Origin: Streptomonospora litoralis | GTDB lineage: Bacteria; Actinomycetota; Actinomycetes; Streptosporangiales; Streptosporangiaceae | Assembly: GCF_004323735.1 (NCBI RefSeq) | Contig: NZ_CP036455.1 | Span: 1,979,101-2,043,100, forward strand | DNA: 64,000 nt | Direction of reading: 5' to 3' | Part shown: positions 8,401-16,756 of the stretch, one piece after another | Layout of the letters: each line of letters opens with the position of its first letter | Position numbering within the stretch: the first letter of the stretch is position 1 | Program-made: the position numbers and the translations under genes | The notes under the pieces: model-generated | What the model was told of the DNA's origin: nothing | Database searches by the model: none | The model's input: the letters and a program-made list of their open reading frames with translations, nothing else

Positions 8401-8473
8401 TTTCGTGCAATGCGTGTGTCTCCAGGCGAGGATGGTCGGCGTATCCGACCACCGGCACACGGGGGAGACCACA

Positions 8474-9124
8474 ATGGGCGCGGACATCGCCGACACCGCA
8501 TCGGGCGCCGAGGCCGCCCGCTTCTGGGACGAGCAGTACCGCGTCCCCAGGCCGGCCCAGACCGACCGGGCGAATCCACTGCTGGCCGAAATCGCAGCGG
8601 GCCTCACCCCGGGCACCGCCCTGGACCTGGGCTGCGGGGCCGGCGGTGACGCGCTCTGGCTGGCCGGCCGCGGGTGGCGGGTCACCGCCGTCGACATCTC
8701 CGCCAACGCGGTCCGGCGCCTCACCGAGCACGCCCGTGCGCGCGGCCTGCGGACTTCGGTGACGGCGGAGCGCGTCGACCTGGCCGAGGACTTCCCCGCG
8801 GGCGGCTTCGACCTGGTGTCCGCCCAGTACCTGCACACACCGTTCGCGCTGCCGCGGTACCGGGTGCTGCGCACGGCCGCGCACGCGCTGCGGCCCGGCG
8901 GGCGGCTCGTGGTCGTCGATCACGGATCCACGGCGCCCTGGTCCTGGAACCAGGACCCGGAGACCCACTACCCCACTCCGCACGAGGTGGCGGCCGAGCT
9001 GGACCTCGACTGGGCCCGGTGGCCGATCGAGCGCGCCGACATGCCCCGGCGCCGCGCGAGGGGGCCGGGCGGCCGGTCCGCGACCGTCGTCGACAACGTG
9101 CTGGTCGTCCGCCGAACCGCCTGA
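8474..9124 (+). CDS. Class I SAM-dependent methyltransferase
   Basis: 216 residues with a GGGGGAGA ribosome-binding site before ATG 8474. Motif I is clear (LDLGCGAGGDALWLA at about residue 51), followed by the acidic VDIS of motif II and FDLVSAQYLHTPF. The N-terminal phrase ARFWDEQYR resembles the tellurite/thiol-methyltransferase (TehB-like) branch of the family, so a small soluble substrate is likely; this is an inference. It is divergent from the XRE-cupin gene with a shared operator candidate and is followed 39 bases later by the DinB gene. Confidence 0.85.
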   Translation: MGADIADTASGAEAARFWDEQYRVPRPAQTDRANPLLAEIAAGLTPGTALDLGCGAGGDALWLAGRGWRVTAVDISANAVRRLTEHARARGLRTSVTAERVDLAEDFPAGGFDLVSAQYLHTPFALPRYRVLRTAAHALRPGGRLVVVDHGSTAPWSWNQDPETHYPTPHEVAAELDLDWARWPIERADMPRRRARGPGGRSATVVDNVLVVRRTA

Positions 9125-9163
9125 CTCGGCCCCACCACCGGCCTTGGCACCGAGAGGACACCC

Positions 9164-9670
9164 ATGCCACCGACGCACCGATCCGCCGAGCGCCGCCCCG
9201 ACGCCGGCCCGCCGAAGACCGGCCCGGCAGAGAAGGAGGTACTGGTCGGCTTCCTCGACTACCTGCGGGCCTCGGTGGCCGCCAAGGCCCAGGGAGTCCC
9301 GGAGCCGCAGATCCGCACGCCCGGAGTGGCGTCGGGCACGAACCTGCTCGGCCTCGTCAAACACCTCACCCATGTGGAACGCCACTGGCTGCTCGGCCAA
9401 CCGGTCACCGACTGGAAGGCCACCTTCCACCCCGAACCGGAGGAAAGCGCCGACGACATCCTGCGCGCCTACCGCGAGACCACGCGGCGCGCGAACGAGG
9501 TGGTCGCCGCCTGCCCCGATCCCGGCGCGGACGGACCGCGACCGGGTGCCAGGCCCGGCCCGGCGCCGTCGCTGCGCTGGACCCTGACCCACATGATCGA
9601 GGAGACCGGGCGCCACGCCGGGCACGCCGACATCCTGCGCGAACTGATCGACGGCTCCACCGGCCGCTGA
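9164..9670 (+). CDS. DinB-family (DUF664) protein
   Basis: 168 residues. The four-helix DinB/DUF664 fold is indicated by HLTHVERHWLLG in the first half and HMIEETGRHAGHADILRELIDG near the end, which carry the histidines expected to hold a metal ion. In actinobacteria the fold includes mycothiol-dependent enzymes; no substrate can be deduced here. The first 20 residues are polar and probably disordered. It is probably cotranscribed with the upstream methyltransferase. Confidence 0.85.
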   Translation: MPPTHRSAERRPDAGPPKTGPAEKEVLVGFLDYLRASVAAKAQGVPEPQIRTPGVASGTNLLGLVKHLTHVERHWLLGQPVTDWKATFHPEPEESADDILRAYRETTRRANEVVAACPDPGADGPRPGARPGPAPSLRWTLTHMIEETGRHAGHADILRELIDGSTGR

Positions 9671-9811
9671 CGGGCGCCGGCCGGTGGGGGCTCCGTGGCC
9701 GGGAGGGACCCCGCGTGTCCGTCGGCGAGCAGGGGGCTGAACGTGCGGGTGTGACGGGATTCGGCGGCGTGGCGCGGAATTCCCGCCGCTATCACCGCCG
9801 CAGGCACGAAA

Positions 9812-9846
9812 CGGCGGCCGGGGGCCGTGTGGCTCCCCGGCCGCCG
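9812..9846. terminator. Strong hairpin between the DinB and cellulase genes
   Basis: 12-bp perfect stem (CGGCGGCCGGGG at 9812-9823 with its complement at 9835-9846) and an 11-base loop, lying between two convergent genes. No T-tract follows on either strand, as usual for high-GC actinobacteria. It may serve both strands. Confidence 0.6.
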
Positions 9847-9922
9847 CCGGTTCGCGGCCGGTCACCGCGCTCGGACGGTGACCGGTGCGGCCGACCGCCG
9901 TCTCAGGCGGCCGGTGGGTCGG

Positions 9923-12826
9923 TTAGCTGCACACCTCGCCGTTGACGGTGAACTCCTCCGGTGCGGGGTTGCTGCCCTGCCAGTTGCCGTTGAACCCGGC
10001 GTTGACCGAGGAGCCCGGCGCGATGTCGGAGTTCCAGGAGTTGCCCGAGGCCGTGACGGCGCTCCCGTCCTGGGACCACTGTGCGCTCCAGCCGTGGGTG
10101 AGCTGCTGCCCCTCGGTGAACTCGAAGGCCAGCTCCCAGTCCCGGATCGGGGAGTCGCCGGTGTTGGTGATCGCCACCGACGCGGTGAACCCGCCGTTCC
10201 ACTGGCTGGTGCTGTATTCGACCTCGCACGTCGCACCGCCGCCGTTGCCGTCGGCCTCGGTGGTGAACGAGGTGCTCGGGCCGGCGTCGGACTCGTTGCC
10301 CGCGCCGTCGCGGGCGACGACGTGGTAGGTGTACTCGGTCTCGGGCTCCAGGCCGGTCAGCTCGAACGAAGTGCCGCTCGCGGAACCGACCTTCCAGAAG
10401 CCGTCGCTCTGCTCCCGGTAGACGTCGTAGCCGTCCACTCCGCTGCCGCCCTCGTCGGTCGACGCCTCCCAGGTCAGGGTGGCGCCCGAGGCGGTGACCT
10501 CCGAGACCTCCGGCTTGCCGGGGGCCGTGGGGGCCGTCTCGTCCTCCGGCGGCGGTTCGTCGCCGGCCGTCTGGTCGGCGACGAACGACGCGACGATCGA
10601 CAGCGGCGCGTTCCAGTTGATGGTCAGCTCGTTGGTGGCCCAGGACTCGATGTGGTCGATGTAGCAGAACTGGGGAGCGCAGCCCTCCAGCTTGTCCTGC
10701 GCGATCGGGTCCCAGGTGCTGCTCTGGGCGTTGGGGCCGCCCGCCAGCGTGCCCGCGGGCGGGTTGGGCAGATCCGGGTCGAGCTGGTTGGCGTACCACC
10801 GGCTGTGCTGGTTGCGGGCGTCGTTCTCGCCGTAGCCGGTGACGTAGGACTGGCCCAGGGCGTTTCGGCCCAGGATGTAGTCCATGCCCTCCAGCACGCC
10901 GTCGCGGTAGGCGGCGTCGCCGGTGAGGTCGAAGGCCGTGGCCATGACCACCATGTTGTTCAGCACCTGGCTGTTGGAGCCCCACACGAACACGTTGTCC
11001 TCGGGTGCGTAGGGCAGTCCGAAGGCGTGGTCGTTGAGCGTGTTCAGGTACTGGTCGGCGCCCGCGACGACGGTGTCGACGATGCGGTCGCGGTCGCCCA
11101 GCTCGTTGGGGATCGTCGCCAGGTTCATCCGGGCCAGCGGCGCCACGGAGCCCCAGCTCGCGCCGGCGGCGGTGAAGACGTCCTCGGTGTGCTGCTCCGA
11201 GCCGGTCACGGCGTCCTCGTAGGCTTGCTCACCGGTGGTGATGAACAGCTCGGCCGCGGCCCAGTAGAACTCGTCGGAGACGTTGTCGTCGCTGTAGGCG
11301 CCGCCTCCCGTGCCGTTGTCGGCGGGGGCGAGCATGTCCGGGTTGGCCTGCGCCGCGTCCCATGCCTTCTCGGCGGCCGCGAGGCACCGGTCGGCGAAGT
11401 CGGGGGCGTAGGACTCGAACACCCGGGCGCACTGCGCGCCGGTGGCGGCGAGGTTGAGCGTGGCCGCCGTGGAGGGCGGCTGCAGGTAGCGCGGCTGCGG
11501 GTCCTCGGCCGGCATCAGCGGCAGGCCCGTCCACTCCGCGTCGTGGATCTTGTGGTGCGCCATCCCGGCGAGCTCCTCGCCCTCGGGCACCTGCATGCTC
11601 ATCAGGAAGTCCATCTCCCAGCGCGCCTCGTCCAGCACGTCGGGGACGTCGTTGCCCTGCTCGGGGATGGACAGCGAGCCGTCGTCGAGCTTGCCCGGGC
11701 TGGCGGTGTCGGCGTAGGTGGTGCGCTCCCACACGCTCATCACCTGGGAGGCGGAGATGCCGCCGTTGACCACGTACTTGCCGTGGTCGCCGGCGTCGTA
11801 CCAGCCGCCGGAGACGTCCAGCTCGTAGCCGCACGGGTCGAAGTCCGGGTCGCACGGCACGCTCAGGTCGCCCTGGTTGGGCTCCACCCCGATGTGGCCG
11901 GCCGCGCGCCCGTAGCCCGGCATCAGCGAGTCGTCGATCTCGATGCCGCTGCGCTGCGGGTAGTACAGCGACAGCGCGTCGGTCCGCAGGTCGCGGTAGG
12001 CGCTACCGGAGATGTCGAAGGGGTGGCTGGTGTCCTCGCCGACAGTCAGCGTGTAGCCGCTGCCTTCGGTGGTGTAGTCGCTGAAGTCGATGGAGTGGAC
12101 GTTGAGCCCCGAGCTCTGGTCGGTCCCCTCCGGCGTGGTCTGCCCCTCGGCGACGGCCTCGCCGCCGGCGTTGTTCAGCGTCCACGGCTGGGCCTCGGTG
12201 GCGTCCGTGACCAGCGTGGCGTTCTTCGGGCCGTCGGGCAGGTAGCCGACCTGGTTGACCTTGACCGGGGGACCGGTGTCGGGGTTGTATTCCGGCGGCT
12301 CGACACCGCCCTGCAGCGACACGTCGTCCAGGCAGAACGTCCACGCCTCGGCGGAGCCGCCGAGCTGGAAGGCCAGCTGGGCGTCCTCCATCGAGGTGTC
12401 CGCGGTGAAGACGTAGCTGAAGGTCTGCTCCTCGGCCGAGAGCGTCGGGCGCTCCGACAGGAACGTGGTGTAGGGCTCGGCGGGCTCCTGGACCAGGGCG
12501 CGGATGCCGACCTCGGCGGTGGCGGTGGCGGTGAAGGTGAGCTCGTAGGACTCGCCCGAGGTGAGGGCGACGTCGTCCTGGCCCACGATGGCGTCCCAGG
12601 CGTTGGTCGTCTCGCCGGGGACCTCGGCGCACAGCCGACCGTCGGTGACCTCTGCCGGGGTGTTCTCGGTGTTCCACCAGCCGGTCTTGCCGTCGTCGAA
12701 CCCGCCGTTGGTCACCTGCTCGGCGGCCTGGGCGGCGGGCACGCCGGCCAGCATGGACACTGCGAGCGCGGAGGCGGCCGTGACCGCCCCCGCAGCGAAC
12801 CTGCTGCGGGATGGGGATGGGCTCAT
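9923..12826 (-). CDS. Secreted multidomain GH9 cellulase (CBM4-Ig-GH9-Fn3-CBM2)
   Basis: 967 residues from ATG 12826, which has a GAGGA ribosome-binding site; an earlier in-frame start would lie upstream of the operator and give an unlikely basic leader. Signal peptide to about residue 34 (AAQA-AEQ). Then a CBM4-like module (NGGFDDGKTGWWNT), a CelD-type Ig domain (VKVNQVGYLPDGPKNATLV), the GH9 domain with catalytic GGWYDAGDHGKYVVNGG at about 340, a RNQHSRWYANQ histidine-region near 675 and the acid in ATNELTINW at about 735, an Fn3 domain near 767-855 and a C-terminal CBM2 (CEVEYSTSQWNGGFTASV). The order matches Thermobifida-type Cel9 enzymes. A CebR/CelR-type palindrome upstream predicts induction by cellobiose. 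Confidence 0.95.
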   Translation of the reverse strand: MSPSPSRSRFAAGAVTAASALAVSMLAGVPAAQAAEQVTNGGFDDGKTGWWNTENTPAEVTDGRLCAEVPGETTNAWDAIVGQDDVALTSGESYELTFTATATAEVGIRALVQEPAEPYTTFLSERPTLSAEEQTFSYVFTADTSMEDAQLAFQLGGSAEAWTFCLDDVSLQGGVEPPEYNPDTGPPVKVNQVGYLPDGPKNATLVTDATEAQPWTLNNAGGEAVAEGQTTPEGTDQSSGLNVHSIDFSDYTTEGSGYTLTVGEDTSHPFDISGSAYRDLRTDALSLYYPQRSGIEIDDSLMPGYGRAAGHIGVEPNQGDLSVPCDPDFDPCGYELDVSGGWYDAGDHGKYVVNGGISASQVMSVWERTTYADTASPGKLDDGSLSIPEQGNDVPDVLDEARWEMDFLMSMQVPEGEELAGMAHHKIHDAEWTGLPLMPAEDPQPRYLQPPSTAATLNLAATGAQCARVFESYAPDFADRCLAAAEKAWDAAQANPDMLAPADNGTGGGAYSDDNVSDEFYWAAAELFITTGEQAYEDAVTGSEQHTEDVFTAAGASWGSVAPLARMNLATIPNELGDRDRIVDTVVAGADQYLNTLNDHAFGLPYAPEDNVFVWGSNSQVLNNMVVMATAFDLTGDAAYRDGVLEGMDYILGRNALGQSYVTGYGENDARNQHSRWYANQLDPDLPNPPAGTLAGGPNAQSSTWDPIAQDKLEGCAPQFCYIDHIESWATNELTINWNAPLSIVASFVADQTAGDEPPPEDETAPTAPGKPEVSEVTASGATLTWEASTDEGGSGVDGYDVYREQSDGFWKVGSASGTSFELTGLEPETEYTYHVVARDGAGNESDAGPSTSFTTEADGNGGGATCEVEYSTSQWNGGFTASVAITNTGDSPIRDWELAFEFTEGQQLTHGWSAQWSQDGSAVTASGNSWNSDIAPGSSVNAGFNGNWQGSNPAPEEFTVNGEVCS

Positions 12827-12913
12827 GAGAGTCCTCGCGGTAGGGGGATGCGAACGGGTGGGGGATGTTTTGGGGACTCGCCGGTTTCGAGTTGTCGTGC
12901 CTCTGTAGGGTCG

Positions 12914-12935
12914 CGTGTGGGAGCGCTCCCACACG
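12914..12935. promoter_or_regulatory. CebR/CelR-type operator
   Basis: The core TGGGAGCGCTCCCA (12918-12931) is exactly the published CelR/CebR consensus of actinobacterial cellulase genes, and perfect dyad symmetry extends four bases further on each side. It lies about 90 bases upstream of the cellulase start. The remainder of the 324-base gap (12827-13150) holds no gene I can support. The cognate LacI-family repressor is not in the window. Confidence 0.9.
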
Positions 12936-13150
12936 TAGCGGAATCGTGACAGTGCGACAGTGCGTGTGTCAATGGCCACACTCGCTACGGCGGGTGGGGT
13001 GTCGCAGTCGAAGCGGTTCGCCCGCGCGGCGGCGCTTGCGCGGTGAACTCGTGTTCCGGGCGGGGGAGGAGGATTCAGTAACGAACCGGTCTCAACCAGC
13101 GGGGCTGTCAGCGCGGTACAGCGGCGGCGAGCGAGGCGGCCGCGGGCGGC

Positions 13151-13576
13151 TCAGTCCAGCACGTAGCGGCCGGTGTGCTCGTCCCACGGCAGATCGGTGC
13201 CGTCGATGTGCACCCGCCACACGGCGCCGGAGAGGCGGCGGCGCAGTTCGGCGAGTGCTTCGGCGAAGTGGTGCACCTGAACGAAGCAGTGTTCCAGGCC
13301 GCAGGCGCCGTGGCTCAGCTTGCTGGACCCCGCGAGGACCTCTCCGGGCTCCAGGGGCGGCTTGTAGAAGTGCAGTCCTTCGCTGAGGTATGCGGGATCG
13401 TCCAACTCGGGCGGCACCTCGCCGTCGGCGTGCCAGTCGGGCAGCCGTTCGCGCAGGTCATCGGCAAGCGCGCGGTTGCAGCGCGTGGCGATCTCGTCGA
13501 CCGTCGCCTGTTCCTCGCCGGTCAGTGCGCGCTCGCGCTCCGCGCTGTAGTAGATGCTCACGCCCATGCCCGCCAT
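13151..13576 (-). CDS. Conserved hypothetical protein
   Basis: 141 residues from ATG 13576 (GGGAG eight bases upstream); a second start at 13567 would give the family-like beginning MGVSIYYSAERERALT. No signal peptide or membrane segment. It contains a conserved-looking SSKLSHGACGLEHCFVQVHH stretch with two cysteines and several histidines that could bind metal. I have seen similar short proteins in other actinobacteria but know no function. It is divergent from the PadR gene. Confidence 0.7.
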   Translation of the reverse strand: MAGMGVSIYYSAERERALTGEEQATVDEIATRCNRALADDLRERLPDWHADGEVPPELDDPAYLSEGLHFYKPPLEPGEVLAGSSKLSHGACGLEHCFVQVHHFAEALAELRRRLSGAVWRVHIDGTDLPWDEHTGRYVLD

Positions 13577-13620
13577 TGTGGTCGCTCCCTACGACAGTGG
13601 GCGCCGCGCTGCCATCCGCA

Positions 13621-13648
13621 TTGCATACTTCGTCTGCCGATATATAGT
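13621..13648 (+). promoter_or_regulatory. Promoter of the padR-like gene, possibly giving a leaderless mRNA
   Basis: TTGCAT (13621-13626) and TATAGT (13643-13648) are separated by 16 bases. A transcript starting 6-8 bases after the -10 would begin at or just before GTG 13656, the first base of the coding frame. The AT-rich box GATATATAGT stands out from the GC-rich surroundings. It may also be the PadR operator. Confidence 0.55.
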
Positions 13649-13655
13649 GGCCGGC

Positions 13656-14000
13656 GTGACGAAGAGAACTCCGCGGATGAGCGAACCCACGTACTTCATC
13701 CTCGCCGCGCTGCTGGGCGGGCCGCTGCACGGCTACGGGATCATCAAACGCGCCGAGGAGCAGTCCGGCGGGCGGGTGCGCCCGGCGGTGGGCACCCTCT
13801 ACGGCGCGCTGGACCGCCTGGCGTCCGAGGGGCTGATCGAGGTGGACCGCGAGGAGACGGTCGAGGGACGGCCGCGGCGCTACTTCCGCATCACCGGCGA
13901 CGGGCGCGAGGCGGTCACCGCCGAGGCGCGGCGCATGCGGCAGGCGGCGGCCGTCGTCATCGGCGCGCCGAGCGTGCCGGGCGGGACGGCGACCGCATGA
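13656..14000 (+). CDS. PadR-family transcriptional regulator
   Basis: 114 residues from GTG 13656, or 107 from ATG 13677. The PadR winged helix is evident: YFILAALLGGPLHGYGIIKR, then GTLYGALDRLASEGLIEVDRE and RRYFRITGDGREAV. Short PadR-s type without a long C-terminal helix pair. The placement of a good promoter 8 bases upstream favours the GTG and leaderless translation. The stop overlaps the start of the next, membrane-protein gene (ATGA), the usual PadR-plus-target layout. Confidence 0.9.
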   Translation: MTKRTPRMSEPTYFILAALLGGPLHGYGIIKRAEEQSGGRVRPAVGTLYGALDRLASEGLIEVDREETVEGRPRRYFRITGDGREAVTAEARRMRQAAAVVIGAPSVPGGTATA

Positions 14001-14962
14001 GCGCCGGACGAGACGGCGACCTGCGCGGCGCCGAAACCACCGACCGCACCCGCCTGGAGCGCCGCTACGAACTGCTGCTGCGCAGCTACCCGGCGCGCTA
14101 CCGCGCCGCCCACGGCGCCGAGATCGTCGGCACCCTGCTGGAGGCCTCCGAATCCCGTCGGCGCTTGCCCGCGCCCCGCGAGGCGTTCGGCCTGGTGCGC
14201 GGCGGGTTGGCCGCCCGCGCCCGTGCGGCGGGCGATCGGCCGGGACCGTGGTGGCTCGACGGCCTGCACCTGGGGGTCTTCCTGCTCGCCCTGGCCAACC
14301 TGGTGTCCGCCGTGCGGGGCTTCAACGGCATCGGCGACGCCTGGTGGCTGGCCTGCTCGGCGGGGACGGCGATCGCGCTGCTGCGGGGGCGCCCGCTGGT
14401 CGCGGCGCCCTTCGCCGCCCTGCTCTGCTACCAGGTGTACCGGCCCTATGTTCGCTTGCCCGAAGTCGTCAACGACCTGATTCCCTACTCCGGACCGACA
14501 TACGCCATCACGGTGCAGTGGCAGCCGTCGCTGCCGTTCTGGGTGCTGGCGTCCGGGGTGGCCGTCCTGCTGCTGGCGGCGGCCGCGAGCCCCGGCCGGT
14601 TGCGCCCCCGCTCGGGCTGGTGGCTGGCGCCGCTGGTGCCGGCGCTGGCCTACGGTGCAGCGTCGGACGCACTACTGGTGGACCCTGCTGCGGCCACTCA
14701 GGTGTGGGTGGGCATAACCGCGGCTGCCGTCGGCGCGCTCCTGCTGGCGGGAATCCGGGTCGCGGCGGCCACGCGCGATCCGCGCTGGGCGCTGGCCGCC
14801 GCCGTCTCCGTGCTGCCCGACCAGTTCGCCGCCTTCGAGCACCTTCCCGCTCCGGTGCTCTCCGGCTACCTGGCCGCCCTGTGCGGGCTCGTCGTGATGA
14901 TGGCCGCCGCCGGCGCACCGGGGCGCGTGCCCGGCGCCGGCGATGCGGGCCGAGCCTGGTAG
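13997..14962 (+). CDS. Integral membrane protein coupled to PadR
   Basis: 321 residues. The N-terminal 80 residues are soluble and begin like the DUF1700/HAAS-type partners of PadR regulators (LERRYELLLRSYPARYRAAHGAEIVGTLLEA). They are followed by about seven hydrophobic segments between residues 90 and 310. The ATGA overlap with padR indicates coupled expression and regulation. No transporter or enzyme motif was recognised. It converges on the TetR gene. Confidence 0.75.
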   Translation: MSAGRDGDLRGAETTDRTRLERRYELLLRSYPARYRAAHGAEIVGTLLEASESRRRLPAPREAFGLVRGGLAARARAAGDRPGPWWLDGLHLGVFLLALANLVSAVRGFNGIGDAWWLACSAGTAIALLRGRPLVAAPFAALLCYQVYRPYVRLPEVVNDLIPYSGPTYAITVQWQPSLPFWVLASGVAVLLLAAAASPGRLRPRSGWWLAPLVPALAYGAASDALLVDPAAATQVWVGITAAAVGALLLAGIRVAAATRDPRWALAAAVSVLPDQFAAFEHLPAPVLSGYLAALCGLVVMMAAAGAPGRVPGAGDAGRAW

Positions 14963-15045
14963 GCGGGTGACCCGTTCTGCAGGCCGCCGACCCGGTCCGC
15001 CGGGGCGGCGGCCTTCGATTCGTGTGCGGGCGGCGGGTGCGGCGG

Positions 15046-15687
15046 TCAGTCCGCCGGGCGCTCCGCGGGCCCGTGCGCGCGGATCAGGGCGGCCGTGGCG
15101 CCCTCGGCGAGGCGGTCGAGGTAGTCGTCGGACACCGGGCTGCGGGTTACGGCCACGCGCCAGTACAGGGGACCGAAAACCATGTCGAACGCCAGTTCGG
15201 CGTCGGTGTCGGCCGGCAGGTCGCCCCGCTCCACCGCGTTCTTGACCATCACCGCGCTGAGTCCCTGCTGGGTCTCCCGCAGCGCGTTCTCCAGAGTTTC
15301 GGCTATGTCGGGGTTTCGTGCAGCCTCGGCCAGAAGGTCGGGTACGATCTGCGAAGCCAGCGGGTGCCGCATCGCCTGGGCGCCCGCGTCGAGCAGTTCG
15401 CGTATGTCGCCGCTGAGTGTCCCGGTGTCGGGCACCGGCATCACCTTCACCGCGGCCGTCGAGACCACGTCGACGACCATTTGCAGCTTGGAACTCCAGC
15501 GGCGGTAGATTGCTGTTTTGCCGACGCCCGCCCGTCTGGCCACGGCCTCGATGGACAGGCGCCCGTACCCGTGCTTCGCCAGCTCGGTGAAGACGGCCGC
15601 CTGGATAGCCAGCGTGACATCCTGCTGCAGAACAGCGGCTCCCGCGGGGGCGCGGCGCGCCTGCCGGGGTTTCTCCGCATCGGACAC
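15046..15687 (-). CDS. TetR/AcrR-family regulator
   Basis: 213 residues. The DNA-binding domain occupies residues about 22-70 with the recognition helix in VARRAGVGKTAIYRRWSSK. The C-terminal ligand domain looks like the TetR_C_16/AcrR type (RHPLASQIVPDLLAEAARNPD, then AFDMVFGPLYWR). It is divergent from the ABC exporter operon, and the intervening 166 bases hold repeated and inverted motifs suited to TetR dimers, so it probably represses that operon and itself. Confidence 0.9.
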   Translation of the reverse strand: MSDAEKPRQARRAPAGAAVLQQDVTLAIQAAVFTELAKHGYGRLSIEAVARRAGVGKTAIYRRWSSKLQMVVDVVSTAAVKVMPVPDTGTLSGDIRELLDAGAQAMRHPLASQIVPDLLAEAARNPDIAETLENALRETQQGLSAVMVKNAVERGDLPADTDAELAFDMVFGPLYWRVAVTRSPVSDDYLDRLAEGATAALIRAHGPAERPAD

Positions 15688-15712
15688 ACGGCCATCCTAT
15701 CGTAGGGACGAA

Positions 15713-15773
15713 ACGGTTGCGTTCTGTCCTAATCGGTTCTACGCTAGCGGAACGACGATACGGTTGCGTTCCG
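15713..15773. promoter_or_regulatory. Repeated operator-like motifs between tetR and the ABC exporter
   Basis: ACGGTTGCGTTC occurs twice as a direct repeat (15713-15724 and 15760-15771). The second copy also takes part in an inverted repeat CGGAACG (15748-15754) / CGTTCCG (15767-15773). Spacing and location in the divergent promoter region fit TetR binding; the assignment is inferred. Confidence 0.5.
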
Positions 15774-15853
15774 ACGCAAGACCGCAGGTGAGCACCGGCC
15801 GGGAGTAACGGCGCGTCCCGTAGTTGCTGAAAGAACCCGAAGAGAGCAGAAGC

Positions 15854-16756
15854 GTGGCACTAGACGGAGTCACCAGAGATCGGCCGGAACCCGACGCCGC
15901 GGAGATGGCGTCCAGGTACGGCCTGTCGGTAAGCGGGGCCCGGCCCGGCCTGCCGGAGTACCTCCGCCGGCTGTGGGAGCACCGGTACTTCATCGGGGAG
16001 TTCGCCAAGGCACGCTCCTCGACGAAGTACACCCGCGCGCGGCTCGGCGCGTTCTGGTTCGTCCTGACCCCGCTGCTGAACGCAGCGGTCTACTACCTGA
16101 TTTTCGGTCTGCTGCTGGGCACCAGCCGAGGTGTCGAGGACTTCATCTCCTTCCTGGTGATCGGCGTCTTCATCTTCACCTTCACCCGCAACACGGTGAC
16201 CAGCGGCGTGAAGGCGGTCTACGGCGAGCGCGGCCTGATCCGGGCGCTGCACTTCCCGCGCGCCGTGCTGCCGATCACCCAGGTCACCATCCAGCTCCGG
16301 CAGATGGTGATCTCCATGGTGGTGCTGATGGTGATCGTCGCCGCGCGGGGCAACCTGCCCGACTGGGAATGGCTGCTGATGGTGCCCGTACTGGCGCTGC
16401 AGCTGATGTTCAACACCGGGCTCGCGCTATGGGCCGCCCGGCTCGGCAGCAAGGCGTCCGACGCCGCGCAGTGGCTGCCGTTCGTGCTGCGCGCCTGGAT
16501 GTACGGTTCGGGTGTGCTCTACAGCGTCGAGCGTTTCACCCAGGGCGCGCCCGAGTGGGTGGGCGTCCTGCTCAACGTGCAGCCGGCCGCCGTCTACATC
16601 GACTTCATGCGCTACGCGCTGATGAGCACCGACAACTTCGGCGCCGAGAATCTGCCGCCCTACGCCTGGCTGATCGCCCTGGGCTGGGCGCTGCTCGCGC
16701 TGATCGCGGGGTTCGTCTACTTCTACCGGGCCGAGGAGGAGTACGGCCGTGACTGA
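15854..16756 (+). CDS. ABC-2 type polysaccharide/teichoic-acid export permease
   Basis: 300 residues from GTG 15854, preceded by an AGAGAG ribosome-binding site; a TTG 30 bases upstream is a weaker alternative. The protein has the ABC-2 (Wzm/TagG-like) pattern: a cytoplasmic start with a basic LRRLWEHRYFIGEFAKARSS segment and six hydrophobic segments between residues 60 and 290, with TPLLNAAVYYLIFGLLLG and ALHFPRAVLPI as family landmarks. It overlaps the ATPase gene by eight bases. The pair would export a lipid-linked or nascent glycan; the substrate is not identifiable, since no glycosyltransferase lies nearby. Confidence 0.88.
   Translation: MALDGVTRDRPEPDAAEMASRYGLSVSGARPGLPEYLRRLWEHRYFIGEFAKARSSTKYTRARLGAFWFVLTPLLNAAVYYLIFGLLLGTSRGVEDFISFLVIGVFIFTFTRNTVTSGVKAVYGERGLIRALHFPRAVLPITQVTIQLRQMVISMVVLMVIVAARGNLPDWEWLLMVPVLALQLMFNTGLALWAARLGSKASDAAQWLPFVLRAWMYGSGVLYSVERFTQGAPEWVGVLLNVQPAAVYIDFMRYALMSTDNFGAENLPPYAWLIALGWALLALIAGFVYFYRAEEEYGRD

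Noticed and set aside
9827-12949. Long plus-strand frame antisense to the cellulase
   Set aside because: It mirrors the cellulase codons (Val/Gly/Arg-rich) and has no independent signals; the minus-strand gene has clear domains.
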